Shown here: piece after piece, positions 42,701 to 51,301 of the stretch | How positions within the stretch are numbered: the first letter of the stretch is position 1 | Layout: each line of letters opens with the position of its first letter | Assembly (NCBI RefSeq): GCF_016862895.1 | Contig: NZ_BONV01000026.1 | Span: forward strand, 62,001 to 126,000 | Length of the DNA stretch: 64,000 nucleotides | Direction of reading: 5' to 3' | Source: Planotetraspora kaengkrachanensis | GTDB taxonomy: Bacteria; Actinomycetota; Actinomycetes; Streptosporangiales; Streptosporangiaceae | Made by a program: the position numbers and the translations under genes | Notes under the pieces: model-generated | Told to the model about the DNA's origin: nothing | Seen by the model: only the letters and a program-made list of their open reading frames with translations | Databases searched by the model: none

Positions 42701-43447
42701 GCCCTGGAGGAGTACGGCGTCGAGCTGGAGCCCCTCATCTCCGAGTATGGGCCGAGCGTCCCCGTGCCCGGCGACCCTCCCGTGCCGTACGTCCGCGAGG
42801 AGCAGGAGAAGCGCGCCAGAACGGCCGACAAGCAGATGACCCAGCTGGGCAAGGTCAACCCGCTCGCGCTCGAGGAGTTCGCCGCGCTCGAGGAACGGCA
42901 CACGTTCCTCAGCTCGCAACTCGAAGACCTCAAGAAGACCCGCAGAGACCTCCTGCTCGTCGTCAAGGAGGTCGACGACCGGGTCGAGCAGGTCTTCTCC
43001 GCGGCCTACGAGGACGTCGCCCGGGAGTTCTCCCAGATCTTCGAGCGGGTCTTCCCCGGCGGCGAGGGACGCCTGCTGCTGACCGACCCGTCCGACATGC
43101 TCACCACAGGAGTCGAGGTCGAGGCCCGCCCGCCGGGCAAGAAGGTCAAGCGGCTGTCGCTGCTGTCCGGTGGCGAACGGTCCCTCACCGCCGTGGCGTT
43201 CCTCATCTCCATCTTCAAGGCCCGCCCGTCGCCGTTCTACGTGATGGACGAGGTCGAGGCCGCCCTCGACGACACCAACACCCAGCGGCTGCTGACCCTC
43301 TTCGAGGAACTGCGCCAGAGCTCGCAGCTCATCGTCATCACCCACCAGAAGCGGACGATGGAGATCGCCGACGCCCTGTACGGAGTCTCCATGCGCGGCG
43401 ACGGCGTCACCCAGGTGGTGAGCCAGCGCCTGCGCGAGCACGCGTGA
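39740..43447 (+). CDS. smc: Chromosome segregation protein SMC
   Basis: A 1235-residue structural-maintenance-of-chromosomes ATPase that, with ScpA and ScpB, organises and separates replicated chromosomes. Walker A is GPNGSGKS (31-38). A long coiled coil runs to about residue 500. The hinge covers about 515-660 (LPGILGPIATMLTVRPG and onward). A second coiled coil follows, with the ABC signature LSGGER (about 1142) and Walker B YVMDEVEAALDD (about 1170). The coiled coils are very Ala/Glu/Arg-rich. GTG at 39740 follows GGAGGGGG and gives the family start MYLKTLTLRGFKSFA. ftsY is next. Confidence 0.96.
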   Translation: MYLKTLTLRGFKSFASATSLRFEPGITCVVGPNGSGKSNVVDALAWVMGEHSAKSLRGGKMEDVIFAGTSSRPPLGRAEVTLTIDNSDGALPIDYTEVTISRLMFRSGQSEYAINGDTCRLLDIQELLSDSGIGREMHVIVGQGQLDQVLHAGPEERRAFIEEAAGVLKHRKRKEKALRKLDAMQANLTRVQDLATELRRQLKPLGRQAEIARKAAVIQADLRDARLRLLADDVVNLREVLQREAADEAAVIARRTQVETELADGQRREAELEAAENDAQPRLKAVQETFYRLSALRERLRGVESLAAERGRHAADAASIERRGRDPEDLEREAAEIREQEQALSDELDEARDRLEAAVEIRAEAEESLAAEERRLSVAARAAADRREALARLRGQVESARSRARAAGDEIGRLTKAVEDAHHRAERAQADCDAHELGEPAADPELVAEFEAAQEGVDLARAAVEVARDVAEQAETAVQQAKAAASAPREALGAAKSAVGTAQAADQESQRAVAALRARREALEMSLAGGIDGAAALLGADLPGILGPIATMLTVRPGAEAAVAAVLTADAVTVDSLNAAVAALEHLRVAEGGRTALLIAGDGQALPARTAVDGAEWACDLVTVPEALRATVDVLLADVVVVDDLAAARKVVEADPSLRAVTRSGDVLGAHSAHGGSGSVASPLQMRAALDEAAADLAAAETGAETHAEALEEAVAAEEEAQLAVDAAQTRVAEAQNGLTMAQNGINSAQTGLNAAQSVLDRLRGRQRDADQKAAAAAKELARLEAAVKAAQDEAARLARAVQDGEQARELAQAAVTELEEQLAEAEYAQELEAEPTTDTRDELATGAGVARQAEMEARLTVRTSEERVRGIAGRADGLMRAARRERDDRARAAAQRERRRRQAEVAAGVVGAAQIALKALESSLTRAAQERDEAERARGEIDAELKAVRLRVRALSAELDTLVNRAHGSEMARTEQRLRLEQMEQRALEEYGVELEPLISEYGPSVPVPGDPPVPYVREEQEKRARTADKQMTQLGKVNPLALEEFAALEERHTFLSSQLEDLKKTRRDLLLVVKEVDDRVEQVFSAAYEDVAREFSQIFERVFPGGEGRLLLTDPSDMLTTGVEVEARPPGKKVKRLSLLSGGERSLTAVAFLISIFKARPSPFYVMDEVEAALDDTNTQRLLTLFEELRQSSQLIVITHQKRTMEIADALYGVSMRGDGVTQVVSQRLREHA

Positions 43448-43563
43448 CATTGGCGCTGTGTTTGATTGCGCTCGCTTCGCTCGCGCGGGCTCGGGGCGCC
43501 TAGAGGCCGCGTCTTCCCTCGTCGTTCGGGGTCGCTCGTTCCTCGCTTCCCGCTCACTCCTCA

Positions 43564-43647
43564 GTCCAGACACGGCCGCGCCCCTCGCGTGGTGGCTGAG
43601 GTCCGTACCCGACCATGTCCAGACACGGCCGCGCCCCTCGCGTGGTG
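43564..43647 (+). repeat. 31-bp direct repeat, 53 bp apart, between smc and ftsY
   Basis: GTCCAGACACGGCCGCGCCC and the following CTCGCGTGGTG occur identically at 43564-43594 and 43617-43647. The sequence is unrelated to the TGATCATGCA arrays, yet the start-to-start distance is again 53 bp. The remaining part of the 284-bp gap holds the ftsY promoter and no gene. Confidence 0.9.
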
Positions 43648-43731
43648 CCCGGATGATCCTTGTGGTCGGCCGGGGGCATCTGACGCGGTTTGGTGACCGG
43701 AGCAGTGCGGTGTGTCTGGGAAACTGCATTT

Positions 43732-44907
43732 GTGGATGGTTACCTCGGCGTCATCGTGATCGTGGCCGTCGTCGCCGTACTGGCGATCGGTGGCCTGTTC
43801 CTGTACTTCCGGCCCAAGGCCAAGGAGCGCCCCACGGTGGAGGCGCCTCCGGCGCCGCGCGCCCCGGGCGTCGAAGAGCCGCAAGGCGGCGGCCTTGGCG
43901 ACCAGGAAGGCGGCGTGACCACGACGCTGCCCCCGCCGGCGCCCGCCGAGGAGCTCGTCAAGGCACCGGAGATCGAGATCCCGCCGCCGTCGGCGGGCAG
44001 GATGGTACGGCTGCGCGGGCGCCTGGCCCGTTCACAGAGCGCGTTCGGCAGAGGACTGCTCGAACTGCTCTCGAGGGACCGGCTCGACGACGACGTCTGG
44101 GACGAGATCGAGGAGAACCTGATCACCGCCGACGTCGGCGTGGCCCCGACCCGGGCCATCGTCGAGGATCTCCGCACGAAGGTGAAGGTCCTCGGCACCA
44201 GGACGCCGACCGAGGTCAGGGCGATGTTGCGCGAGGAACTGCTCACCCAGATCGCCCCCGAACTCGACCGCACCCTGCACGTCCGGCCGCACGGTGAGCG
44301 TCCCGCGGTGGTCCTGGTCGTCGGGGTCAACGGCACCGGCAAGACCACCACGTCGGGCAAGCTCGCCCGGGTGCTGATCGGCGACGGGAACAAGGTCGTC
44401 CTCGGCGCGGCCGACACGTTCCGCGCGGCGGCGGCGGACCAGCTCCAGACCTGGGGCGACCGGGTCGGGGCCGCCGTGGTCCGCGGGCCGGAGGGCGGCG
44501 ACCCCGCGTCCGTGGCGTTCGACGCCGTGGCGAGGGGCTTCGAGGACCACGCGGACACCGTCATCGTCGACACCGCCGGACGTCTGCACACCAAGACCGG
44601 CCTCATGGACGAGCTCGGCAAGGTCAAGCGCGTGATCGAGAAGCGGGCGCTGGTCGACGAGGTGCTCCTGGTCCTCGACGCGACCACGGGCCAAAACGGC
44701 ATGCGCCAGGCTCAGGTGTTCGCCGAAGTTGTCAACATCACCGGCATCGCGCTGACCAAGCTGGACGGCACCGCCAAGGGCGGCATCGTGATCTCGGTTC
44801 AGCGTGAGCTGGGTGTCCCGGTCAAGCTCGTGGGGCTCGGGGAGGGCCCCGACGACCTGGCGCCGTTCGACCCCGAGGTGTTCGTCGACGCCATCCTGGG
44901 CGACTGA
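43732..44907 (+). CDS. ftsY: Signal recognition particle receptor FtsY
   Basis: A 391-residue SRP GTPase that docks ribosome-SRP complexes at the membrane. Actinobacterial features are an N-terminal membrane helix (about 4-24, LGVIVIVAVVAVLAIGGLFL) and a Pro-rich acidic linker. The NG domain begins near residue 95. GTPase motifs are GVNGTGKTTT (G1), DTFRAAAADQL, DTAGRLHTK (G3) and TKLDGTAKGG (G4). GTG at 43732 is chosen because it gives the membrane helix at once; its ribosome binding site is weak. ffh is not adjacent here. Confidence 0.94.
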   Translation: MDGYLGVIVIVAVVAVLAIGGLFLYFRPKAKERPTVEAPPAPRAPGVEEPQGGGLGDQEGGVTTTLPPPAPAEELVKAPEIEIPPPSAGRMVRLRGRLARSQSAFGRGLLELLSRDRLDDDVWDEIEENLITADVGVAPTRAIVEDLRTKVKVLGTRTPTEVRAMLREELLTQIAPELDRTLHVRPHGERPAVVLVVGVNGTGKTTTSGKLARVLIGDGNKVVLGAADTFRAAAADQLQTWGDRVGAAVVRGPEGGDPASVAFDAVARGFEDHADTVIVDTAGRLHTKTGLMDELGKVKRVIEKRALVDEVLLVLDATTGQNGMRQAQVFAEVVNITGIALTKLDGTAKGGIVISVQRELGVPVKLVGLGEGPDDLAPFDPEVFVDAILGD

Positions 44908-44918
44908 CGGCGCCCCTC

Positions 44919-44945
44919 GTCGCGGGGCCTGGGCGGCCCCGCGAC
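44919..44945. terminator. Bidirectional terminator between ftsY and the Cds1-like gene
   Basis: GTCGCGGGGCC (44919-44929) pairs perfectly with GGCCCCGCGAC (44935-44945) over TGGGC, between two convergent genes. Confidence 0.75.
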
Positions 44946-44953
44946 CGGAGGGC

Positions 44954-46027
44954 TCAGCTCCGCATGAACTGGCGGAGGTCGGCGAGGTGGGGCTCGATGT
45001 CGATGCCCTTGTCGGCCAGCCATCGATCGTCGCCGTAGGTGTCGCGGTAACGCTCGCCGCCGTCGCAGATCAGCGTGACGACGCTTCCCTGCTCACCCCG
45101 GGCCCGCATCTCCTTGACGATCTCCACTGCCGCCGCGATGTTGGTGCCCGTCGAGCCGCCGACGTCCCGGCGGGTGACCTCCTTCACCCAGTGCATGGCG
45201 GCGATCGACACGGCGTCGGGCACCTGGGTCATCCGGTCGATCACGGTGGGCAGGAACGACGGCTCGACGCGGGGCCGTCCGATCCCCTCGATACCCGAAC
45301 CGGGGCCGGTGGTGAGATCGTCTCCCGAGATCCACGAGGGGAAGAACGCAGAACCTTCGGGGTCGGCGACGCACAGCCGGGTCGAGTGACGGCGGTACCT
45401 GATGTAGCGCCCGACGGTGGCGGACGTGCCGCCCGTGCCCGCCCCCACCACGATCCACGCAGGCTCCGGGTGCCGCTCGTGGGTCATCTGCTGGAAGATG
45501 CTCTCGGCGATGTTGTTGTTGCCCCGCCAGTCGGTCGCCCGCTCCGCGTAGGTGAACTGGTCCATGTAGTGGCCGCCCGTCACCCAGGCGAGCTTCCTGG
45601 ACTCCTCGTAGATCGCCCCGGGGTCCTCGACGAGGTGACACTTGCCGCCGTAGAACTCGATGATCTCCCGCTTCTCCGGCGACGTGGTGGCCGGGATCAC
45701 GGCGATGAACGGCAGCCCCAGAAGCCGGGCGAAGTAGGCCTCGCTGACCGCGGTCGACCCGCTGGAGGCCTCGATGATCGTCGTCGTGGGGCCGATCCAC
45801 CCGTTGGCCAGGCCGTACAGAAAAAGCGAGCGGGCGAGCCGGTGTTTGAGTGAACCGGTCGGGTGCACCGACTCGTCTTTCAAGTAGAGGTCCACGCCCC
45901 AGTGAGAGGGGAGGGGGAACACATGCAGGTGGGTGTCACAACTGCGGTTCGTGTCGGCTTCCACGGCCAAGATGGCGTCGGCGGCCCAAGCCCGGGTGAC
46001 GGGATCATGCCGGTTCACGTGTTTCAT
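44954..46027 (-). CDS. PLP-dependent cysteine synthase-like enzyme (Cds1 type, L-cysteine desulfhydrase)
   Basis: A 357-residue fold-type II PLP enzyme. The Schiff-base lysine is Lys61 in [10 protein letters not shown]. The substrate loop is [15 protein letters not shown]. The phosphate-binding glycine loop is [15 protein letters not shown]. The closest named family I recognise is mycobacterial Cds1, an L-cysteine desulfhydrase that releases sulfide, pyruvate and ammonia and protects against oxidative stress. A true cysteine synthase is less likely because the loop sequences differ. ATG at 46027 is preferred; an upstream start at 46057 would add ten residues. It is divergent from the SigR-like sigma gene, and both touch thiol/redox biology. 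Confidence 0.82.
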   Translation of the reverse strand: MKHVNRHDPVTRAWAADAILAVEADTNRSCDTHLHVFPLPSHWGVDLYLKDESVHPTGSLKHRLARSLFLYGLANGWIGPTTTIIEASSGSTAVSEAYFARLLGLPFIAVIPATTSPEKREIIEFYGGKCHLVEDPGAIYEESRKLAWVTGGHYMDQFTYAERATDWRGNNNIAESIFQQMTHERHPEPAWIVVGAGTGGTSATVGRYIRYRRHSTRLCVADPEGSAFFPSWISGDDLTTGPGSGIEGIGRPRVEPSFLPTVIDRMTQVPDAVSIAAMHWVKEVTRRDVGGSTGTNIAAAVEIVKEMRARGEQGSVVTLICDGGERYRDTYGDDRWLADKGIDIEPHLADLRQFMRS

Positions 46028-46289
46028 GCCGATACTGTAGCGAGTGAGGTTTGCCACACTTTACTCCGGATTGAGGCTGGAGTGTTACGCTACTGAGATT
46101 CGTCCGGCCCGCACGTGACCTGCCCGTGCCGGGCGCCCGGCCTGAGCGACCCCGCTGAACAGGTGAAACATTTAACACCATGCTTACGGTTCGGCTGGGA
46201 CGATGTCCCGGGACCGCAAATGAACCAGGCCTTCTCGCATGGGTCGATGCCGGACGGGTAACGGGGGAGAAGTTCCGTAGGGGGAAGAG

Positions 46290-46886
46290 ATGATCTCGAT
46301 GACTGAAGAGCAGCGACACGCGTGGTTCGAACGCGACGTCGTCCCGGTTACCGGTCAGCTCTACGCGTCCGCCATGCGGCTCACCCGTAACCCGGCCGAC
46401 GCGGAGGACCTGGTCCAGGAGACCGTGGCGAAGGCCTACACCTCTTATCACCAGTTCCGTGAAGGCACGAACCTCAAGGCGTGGCTGCATCGGATCCTGA
46501 CCAACAACTTCATCAACGACTACCGCAAGAAGCAGCGCTCGCCGAAGCTCTCCGCCGCCGAGGACATCGAGGACTGGCAGCTCGCCGCCGCCGAGTCCCA
46601 CACCTCGACCGGCCTGCGCTCGGCTGAGAACGAGGCGCTCGACCAGCTGCCCGACAGCGTCGTGATGGACGCCCTGCGCTCCCTTCCAGAGGAGTTCCGC
46701 ATGGCCGTCTACCTGGCCGACGTCGAGGGATTCGCCTACAAGGAGATCGCCGACCGGATGGGCACCCCCATCGGAACGGTGATGTCCCGGCTGCACCGCG
46801 GCCGAAGGCAGCTTCGCGGAATGCTCGAGGGCTACGCGCGTGAAGAAGGCGTGGTCCGGGTACCCGAGCCCGCCGTGGCCGCCTGA
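46290..46886 (+). CDS. ECF RNA polymerase sigma factor, SigR/SigH type
   Basis: A 198-residue ECF sigma factor of the redox-responsive SigR/SigH group. Region 2 spans about 18-90 ([35 protein letters not shown]). Region 4 spans about 125-180 ([45 protein letters not shown]). This group normally controls thioredoxin, mycothiol and proteolysis genes under disulfide stress, and is held by a zinc anti-sigma factor (RsrA/RshA) encoded directly downstream. No such gene follows here: the next gene is convergent. ATG at 46290 follows GGGGGAAGAG; ATG at 46299 is possible. The 262-bp upstream gap shows no GGAAT/GTT SigR promoter that I can find. Confidence 0.9.
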   Translation: MISMTEEQRHAWFERDVVPVTGQLYASAMRLTRNPADAEDLVQETVAKAYTSYHQFREGTNLKAWLHRILTNNFINDYRKKQRSPKLSAAEDIEDWQLAAAESHTSTGLRSAENEALDQLPDSVVMDALRSLPEEFRMAVYLADVEGFAYKEIADRMGTPIGTVMSRLHRGRRQLRGMLEGYAREEGVVRVPEPAVAA

Positions 46887-46914
46887 GATCACCTCCTCCT
46901 CCGCGGTTCTCCCC

Positions 46915-46945
46915 GGTACGGCTGTCGCATCGCGGCAGCCGTACC
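46915..46945. terminator. Bidirectional terminator between sigma factor and EamA genes
   Basis: GGTACGGCTG (46915-46924) pairs perfectly with CAGCCGTACC (46936-46945) over an 11-base loop, between convergent genes. Confidence 0.7.
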
Positions 46946-46958
46946 TGTGTGTCCGGGG

Positions 46959-47795
46959 TCAGGCGGCGGCGATGAGGGCGATGGCCCCGAGCGCGAAGCC
47001 GACCCCGGTGATCTGTACCGGGCTCAGCCGTTCGCCGAGCACGTAGCGCGCCAGCAGGAGGGTGCTCGCGGGGTAGAGCGACACGAGGACGGCGACCAGG
47101 CTGAGCAGGCCGCGCTGCGCGGCGAGGAGATAGAGCACGTTGGCGGCCATGTCGAGCAGCCCGGCTGCGAAGGTCACGCGCAGCGTCCCCGGCATGGGGC
47201 GCAGGCTCCTGTGCGTCACGACCGCGAGCAGCGCGACCAGCACGATCGACGCGATGCGCGCGCCGAGGAGCGGCCACACGCCCGAGTCCTCCGGGGCCAG
47301 CTTCAACAGGATGAAGAAGCCGCCGAACCCCGCGCCCGAGGCGAGGGCGTTGAGGATCGAACCGATCCGGGATCCTCTCGCCGGCTCGTTCGGTGACCGG
47401 CTGACCAGGGTCACGGCGAACAGGCCGAGAACCACGCCGACGAGCGCCAGCGACGACGGGCGCTCGCCGGTGATCAGGCCGAAGATCACCGGAACCGCCA
47501 TCGAGGCGGTGGCGGTGGTGGGAGCTACCACCGACATCACACCGGTGGCCAGGCCTCGGTAGAACATCACGATGCCGCAGGCGCCGGCCACGCCCGAGGC
47601 CATCCCCCACAGCAGGGCCGCCGGGCTGGGCGAGCCCGGCAGGACGGCGAGCAGCGGCGCGATCAGCAGCAGCCCTCCGGCCTGCGAGAGCAGGACGACC
47701 GCGAGCACGCGCGAGCGCCTGGTGGCGAGACCTCCGAAGAAGTCGGCCGTCCCGAAGATCACCGCGCACACCGTCGCGAGTACAGCCGCTGTCAC
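46959..47795 (-). CDS. EamA-family (DMT) transporter
   Basis: A membrane protein of about 278 residues with ten hydrophobic segments and the two-fold EamA repeat (VFGTADFFGGLATRR-like first half beginning CAVIFGTADFFGG; second half GAGFGGFFILLKLAP). EamA proteins export amino acids, metabolites or drugs. The start is uncertain: GTG at 47795 has GGATGG upstream, and TTG at 47810 is the alternative. It is divergent from an XRE-cupin regulator 69 bp away, the common arrangement in which the regulator controls the exporter. Confidence 0.85.
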   Translation of the reverse strand: MTAAVLATVCAVIFGTADFFGGLATRRSRVLAVVLLSQAGGLLLIAPLLAVLPGSPSPAALLWGMASGVAGACGIVMFYRGLATGVMSVVAPTTATASMAVPVIFGLITGERPSSLALVGVVLGLFAVTLVSRSPNEPARGSRIGSILNALASGAGFGGFFILLKLAPEDSGVWPLLGARIASIVLVALLAVVTHRSLRPMPGTLRVTFAAGLLDMAANVLYLLAAQRGLLSLVAVLVSLYPASTLLLARYVLGERLSPVQITGVGFALGAIALIAAA

Positions 47796-47864
47796 CTGAT
47801 CGCCATCCAAATCGACATCATGAGAGTGCAATGGATTGTATATGTGAATCACTAGACTGTACTC

Positions 47865-48443
47865 ATGCCGGATCCGGAGATCCTCGCCGCCGCCATCGCG
47901 GCCAACGTCCGAGGGCAGCGCGCCCACCGTGGGATGACACTCGACGAGCTCGCCGCACGGTCGAACGTGAGCCGCGGCATGCTCATCCAGATCGAGCAGG
48001 GCAGGACCAACCCCAGCGTGAACACCCTCAGCCGGATCGGCGACGCGCTCGGCGTGACCGTCGGACGGCTCGTCGAGGTCTCGGACACCCCCGTGGTGCG
48101 GATCGTCCACGCGGACGACATCGTGACGTTCGAGCACGGCGGAGGCGGCTCGGCGCGACTGCTCGTCGGCACCGACGCCCCCGCGATCCTCGAGTTGTGG
48201 GACTGGCGGCTCGGCCCGGGTGAGCTGCACGACGGCGACGCGCACCCCGCCGGGACCCGCGAGATGATCACGGTCCTCGACGGTGAGCTCACGATCAGCC
48301 TGTACGGCAAGAGCCACGTCGTGGGGACGGGTGACGCGGTCGTCTTCAGCGCCGACCGCCCGCACCGATACGCCAACGAGGGCGACGTGCCGCTCCGGTT
48401 CGTCATGGTGGTCACCGAGCCCGCCGAACGACTTGATGACTGA
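47865..48443 (+). CDS. XRE-family regulator with C-terminal cupin
   Basis: A 192-residue regulator. The N-terminal XRE helix-turn-helix is at about 14-70 (MTLDELAARSNVSRGMLIQIEQGRTNPS). The C-terminal cupin_2 barrel is at about 110-185 (HPAGTREMITVLDGELTISL, GDAVVFSADRPHRYAN), with a likely small-molecule or metal pocket. It is divergent from the EamA gene. The short AT-rich gap between them includes GCAAT-GG-ATTG, a possible operator. It probably controls the exporter in response to its substrate. Confidence 0.9.
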   Translation: MPDPEILAAAIAANVRGQRAHRGMTLDELAARSNVSRGMLIQIEQGRTNPSVNTLSRIGDALGVTVGRLVEVSDTPVVRIVHADDIVTFEHGGGGSARLLVGTDAPAILELWDWRLGPGELHDGDAHPAGTREMITVLDGELTISLYGKSHVVGTGDAVVFSADRPHRYANEGDVPLRFVMVVTEPAERLDD

Positions 48444-48585
48444 CGGGTACGGCTGCGCGGTGACGCTCCGGAGTCTCATGATTACTCCATGAGTGTGCGA
48501 GGGCCGGCTCAAGGTTGGGTACATCCCTTTTTGTGTGCGTCTCTTCGGCGACGGATCGTGAGCGTCCAGCGGCGGGTGGTGGCGG

Positions 48586-48891
48586 GTGAGTGAGTCGCAG
48601 GCCGCGCTTGAGAAACTCCGCGCGGAGCTCGCCGTGCTCGGGGTTCCCGACGCGTACGAGATCGGTGATGAGGTGACCCTCTCGGTCTGGATCGGCCTGG
48701 TCGTCAGCTTCCGGGAGGGTCTTTACCGTTGGCGTGAGGGTGCCGTGAAATGCCGGCACCTGGGTACGGACCCTGTCGGATGCGCCATCCGGGTCGCCCG
48801 GCGGTACGCCGAGCTCAGGGCACACGAGCCGCCCTGGTGGGAAGACCTGGCCAAGGTTCTCCGGGGGGAAGGGGTCAAGGAGCATCCGTAG
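48586..48891 (+). CDS. Small actinobacterial hypothetical protein
   Basis: A 101-residue protein with no family that I can name. It starts with a helix (ESQAALEKLRAELAVLGVPD), followed by a beta-rich WIGLVVSFREGLYRWREG segment and VGCAIRVARRYAELRAHEPPWW. The pattern suggests a small alpha/beta regulatory or nucleic-acid-associated protein, without evidence for either. GTG at 48586 lies in a GTG-rich stretch, so the start could be off by a few codons. It is 33 bp upstream of the deacetylase gene, in the same direction; a GC hairpin (48899-48905 with 48915-48921) covers the region just before that gene's start. Confidence 0.65.
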   Translation: MSESQAALEKLRAELAVLGVPDAYEIGDEVTLSVWIGLVVSFREGLYRWREGAVKCRHLGTDPVGCAIRVARRYAELRAHEPPWWEDLAKVLRGEGVKEHP

Positions 48892-48924
48892 CTGCCGCAC
48901 CCCCCGAGCTCTCCGGGGGGTCGT

Positions 48925-49740
48925 ATGCGGGTCGGATGGGTCCTGCTGTCGTTGCTGCTTGCCGCGGGATGTGGCGAGGCCAGATCGCACGCGGTTCCGA
49001 GTCCGTCCTCCAAGTCCCATCACGCGTTCCGCGTGGGCGGCCAGTTCGACGCCGAGGTTTTCGGCAGCAGGCTGGCGGCCAGGCAGCGCGGCTGGCCGGG
49101 GCCGCGGATGCCGGTCGCGCCGCCGCCGAGGAAGATCGACTGCCGCCAGCTGAAATGCGTGGCGCTGACCTTCGACGACGGGCCGGGCGACCAGACGGGT
49201 CACGTGCTCGACGTCCTGGCGGCCCATCACGCCCGCGCCACCTTCTTCATGCTGGGCGAGATGGTCACCGACAACACGCGGGACATCGTCCGGCGCATGG
49301 TCTCCGAAGGCCACGAGCTGGGCAACCACTCCTGGGGCCACCCCTCGCTCGTGGGGCTGTCGGAGGCGGCGCTCCGGCGTGAGCTCGAACGCACCCAGGA
49401 CGTCGTCCAGCAGGCGACCGGGGTGCGGATGCGCGTGATGCGCCCGCCGTACGGCTCGACCAACCACGAGGTGGAGGCGATGGCGAAACAGCAGGGGCTC
49501 GCCCAGATCATGTGGGACCTGGACACCCTCGACTGGCGGGACCGCAACGCCGGTCTCGTGGCCAAACGATCCGGTGAGGCCAAGCCCGGTGACATCGTGC
49601 TGATGCACGACATCCACCCCACGACCGTCGAGGCGCTCCCGCGCCTCCTCGACGAGCTGGACCGCAAGAAGTTCACCTATGTGACCGTGCCGGAGCTGCT
49701 CGGCGGCGTCACTCCCGGAAAGCAGTACCACAACAAATGA
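48925..49740 (+). CDS. Polysaccharide deacetylase family lipoprotein (NodB domain)
   Basis: A 271-residue exported enzyme. The signal peptide ends with a lipobox LLLAAGC (Cys16). The carbohydrate esterase 4 motifs follow in order: TFDDGP (motif 1), HELGNHSWGHPSL (motif 2, two metal histidines), RPPYGSTN (motif 3), DLDTLDWRD (motif 4) and LMHDIHPTT (motif 5). It should remove N- or O-acetyl groups from peptidoglycan or other wall polymers on the outer membrane face. ATG at 48925 follows a G-rich stretch. The stop overlaps the HerA-like start (ATGA). Confidence 0.9.
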   Translation: MRVGWVLLSLLLAAGCGEARSHAVPSPSSKSHHAFRVGGQFDAEVFGSRLAARQRGWPGPRMPVAPPPRKIDCRQLKCVALTFDDGPGDQTGHVLDVLAAHHARATFFMLGEMVTDNTRDIVRRMVSEGHELGNHSWGHPSLVGLSEAALRRELERTQDVVQQATGVRMRVMRPPYGSTNHEVEAMAKQQGLAQIMWDLDTLDWRDRNAGLVAKRSGEAKPGDIVLMHDIHPTTVEALPRLLDELDRKKFTYVTVPELLGGVTPGKQYHNK

Positions 49741-51245
49741 AGGGCTACGACTTCCCGGGACCGGCGCTCGAACTGGGCGCCCTGGTGAAGGACGACGGCA
49801 CGGCCGACCCGTCGTCTCCGATCCGGATCCCGCTCGCGATGATGAACCGCCACGGCCTCGTCGCCGGGGCGACGGGCACGGGCAAGACCAAGACGCTCCA
49901 GCTCATGGCCGAGCAACTGTCCGCCCAGGGCGTCCCGGTCTTCCTCGCGGACGTGAAGGGCGACCTTTCCGGCATGGCCTCGCCGGGCGCCCCGTCCGAC
50001 CGCACGGCGAAGCGGGCGGCCGAAGTGGGCCAGTCCTGGACGGCCACGGCCTGCCCCGTCGAGTTCTTCTCCCTCGGAGGCATGGGGGAGGGCATCCCGC
50101 TGCGCGCCACCATGACGGCATTCGGGCCCACCCTCCTGTCCAAGGTGCTCGGGCTCAACGAGACCCAGGAGTCGTCGCTCGGGCTGGTCTTCTACTTCGC
50201 CGACCAGCACGGCATGCCACTGCTCGACCTCAAGGACCTCATCGCGGTCATCACCTACCTGACCGAGACGCCCGAGGTGCTGAAGGGCGTCGGCGGCCTG
50301 TCGTCGGCGACGGCCGGGGTCATCCTGCGCGCGGTGGTCAACTTCCAGGCGCAGGGCGCCGACGCGTTCTTCGGTGAGCCCGAGTTCGACGCCCGCGACC
50401 TGCTGCGGCAGTCGCCGGACGGCCGGGGAGTCGTCTCCATCCTGGAACTGCCCGCCGTGCAGGACCGGCCGCGGCTGTTCTCCACATTCCTGATGTGGCT
50501 GCTCGCGGATCTGTTCGAGGCGCTGCCCGAGGTGGGCGACCCCGACAAGCCCAAGCTCGTGTTCTTCTTCGACGAGGCGCACCTGCTGTTCAATGACGCC
50601 TCCAAGGCGTTCCTGGAGTCGATCACGCAGACCGTGCGGCTGATCCGATCGAAGGGGATCGGCGTCTTTCTCGTCACCCAGACACCCAAGGACGTGCCGG
50701 CCGACGTGCTGGCCCAACTGGGCGCCCGGGTGCAGCACGCCCTGCGGGCGTTCACCCCGCAGGACGCCAAGGCGCTGAAGGCGACCGTCTCGACCTTTCC
50801 CGAGTCGGACTACGACCTGCAGAGGCTGCTGACGGAGCTCGGCATCGGAGAGGCGGTCGTGACCGTGCTCTCGGAGACCGGAGCTCCCACACCGGTCGCC
50901 TGGACCCGTCTGCGCGCCCCCCAGTCGCTGATGGCGCCCTCGGATCCCGCCGTCGTCCGCGGCGTGGTCGCGGCCTCCGCGCTCCTCGCCAGGTACGGCA
51001 CGGCGATCGATCGGGAGTCGGCCTACGAGATGCTCAGCTCCCGTCTGGCCGCGCCCGCCTCCACCGACTCCTACGGCGCTCCTCCACCAGAGCCGGAGCG
51101 GCGGCGACATGAGGAGCAGAAGAAGTCGGTCCTGGAGGGCGTCCTCGGCTCGTCGGAGTTCAGGTCGCTGGCCCGTTCCGCGGCGTCGGCGCTGGGCCGG
51201 GAGATCACCCGCTCGATTTTCGGGACCGCGAGACGGCGGCGCTGA
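49737..51245 (+). CDS. HerA-like ATPase (DUF853 family)
   Basis: A 502-residue ATPase of the HerA/FtsK superfamily. Walker A is GATGTGKT (44-51) and Walker B is LVFFFDEAHLLF near residue 280. The family segments FLADVKGDLSG and VFLVTQTPKDVPADVLAQLG are present. The C-terminal 70 residues are a basic, helical tail (RRRHEEQKKSVLEG and SAASALGREITRSIFG). DUF853 proteins are widespread in bacteria; DNA or protein translocation is inferred from the fold only. The gene is translationally coupled to the deacetylase gene by a four-base overlap. Confidence 0.88.
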   Translation: MKGYDFPGPALELGALVKDDGTADPSSPIRIPLAMMNRHGLVAGATGTGKTKTLQLMAEQLSAQGVPVFLADVKGDLSGMASPGAPSDRTAKRAAEVGQSWTATACPVEFFSLGGMGEGIPLRATMTAFGPTLLSKVLGLNETQESSLGLVFYFADQHGMPLLDLKDLIAVITYLTETPEVLKGVGGLSSATAGVILRAVVNFQAQGADAFFGEPEFDARDLLRQSPDGRGVVSILELPAVQDRPRLFSTFLMWLLADLFEALPEVGDPDKPKLVFFFDEAHLLFNDASKAFLESITQTVRLIRSKGIGVFLVTQTPKDVPADVLAQLGARVQHALRAFTPQDAKALKATVSTFPESDYDLQRLLTELGIGEAVVTVLSETGAPTPVAWTRLRAPQSLMAPSDPAVVRGVVAASALLARYGTAIDRESAYEMLSSRLAAPASTDSYGAPPPEPERRRHEEQKKSVLEGVLGSSEFRSLARSAASALGREITRSIFGTARRRR

Positions 51246-51250
51246 CCGCT

Positions 51251-51287
51251 CACGCCCCTTCGGCGGCGCCGTTGTCGGAGGGGCGTG
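51251..51287 (+). terminator. Hairpin after the HerA-like gene
   Basis: CACGCCCCT (51251-51259) pairs with AGGGGCGTG (51279-51287). It lies immediately after the stop and 15 bp before the DUF2461 start, so it may end or attenuate transcription between the two genes. Confidence 0.5.
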
Positions 51288-51301
51288 CGAAGGTGGGTGC
51301 C

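Noticed and set aside
40924-42966. Ser/Ala-rich 680-codon minus frame opposite smc
   Set aside because: It arises from the Ala/Glu-rich coiled coil of SMC read backwards.
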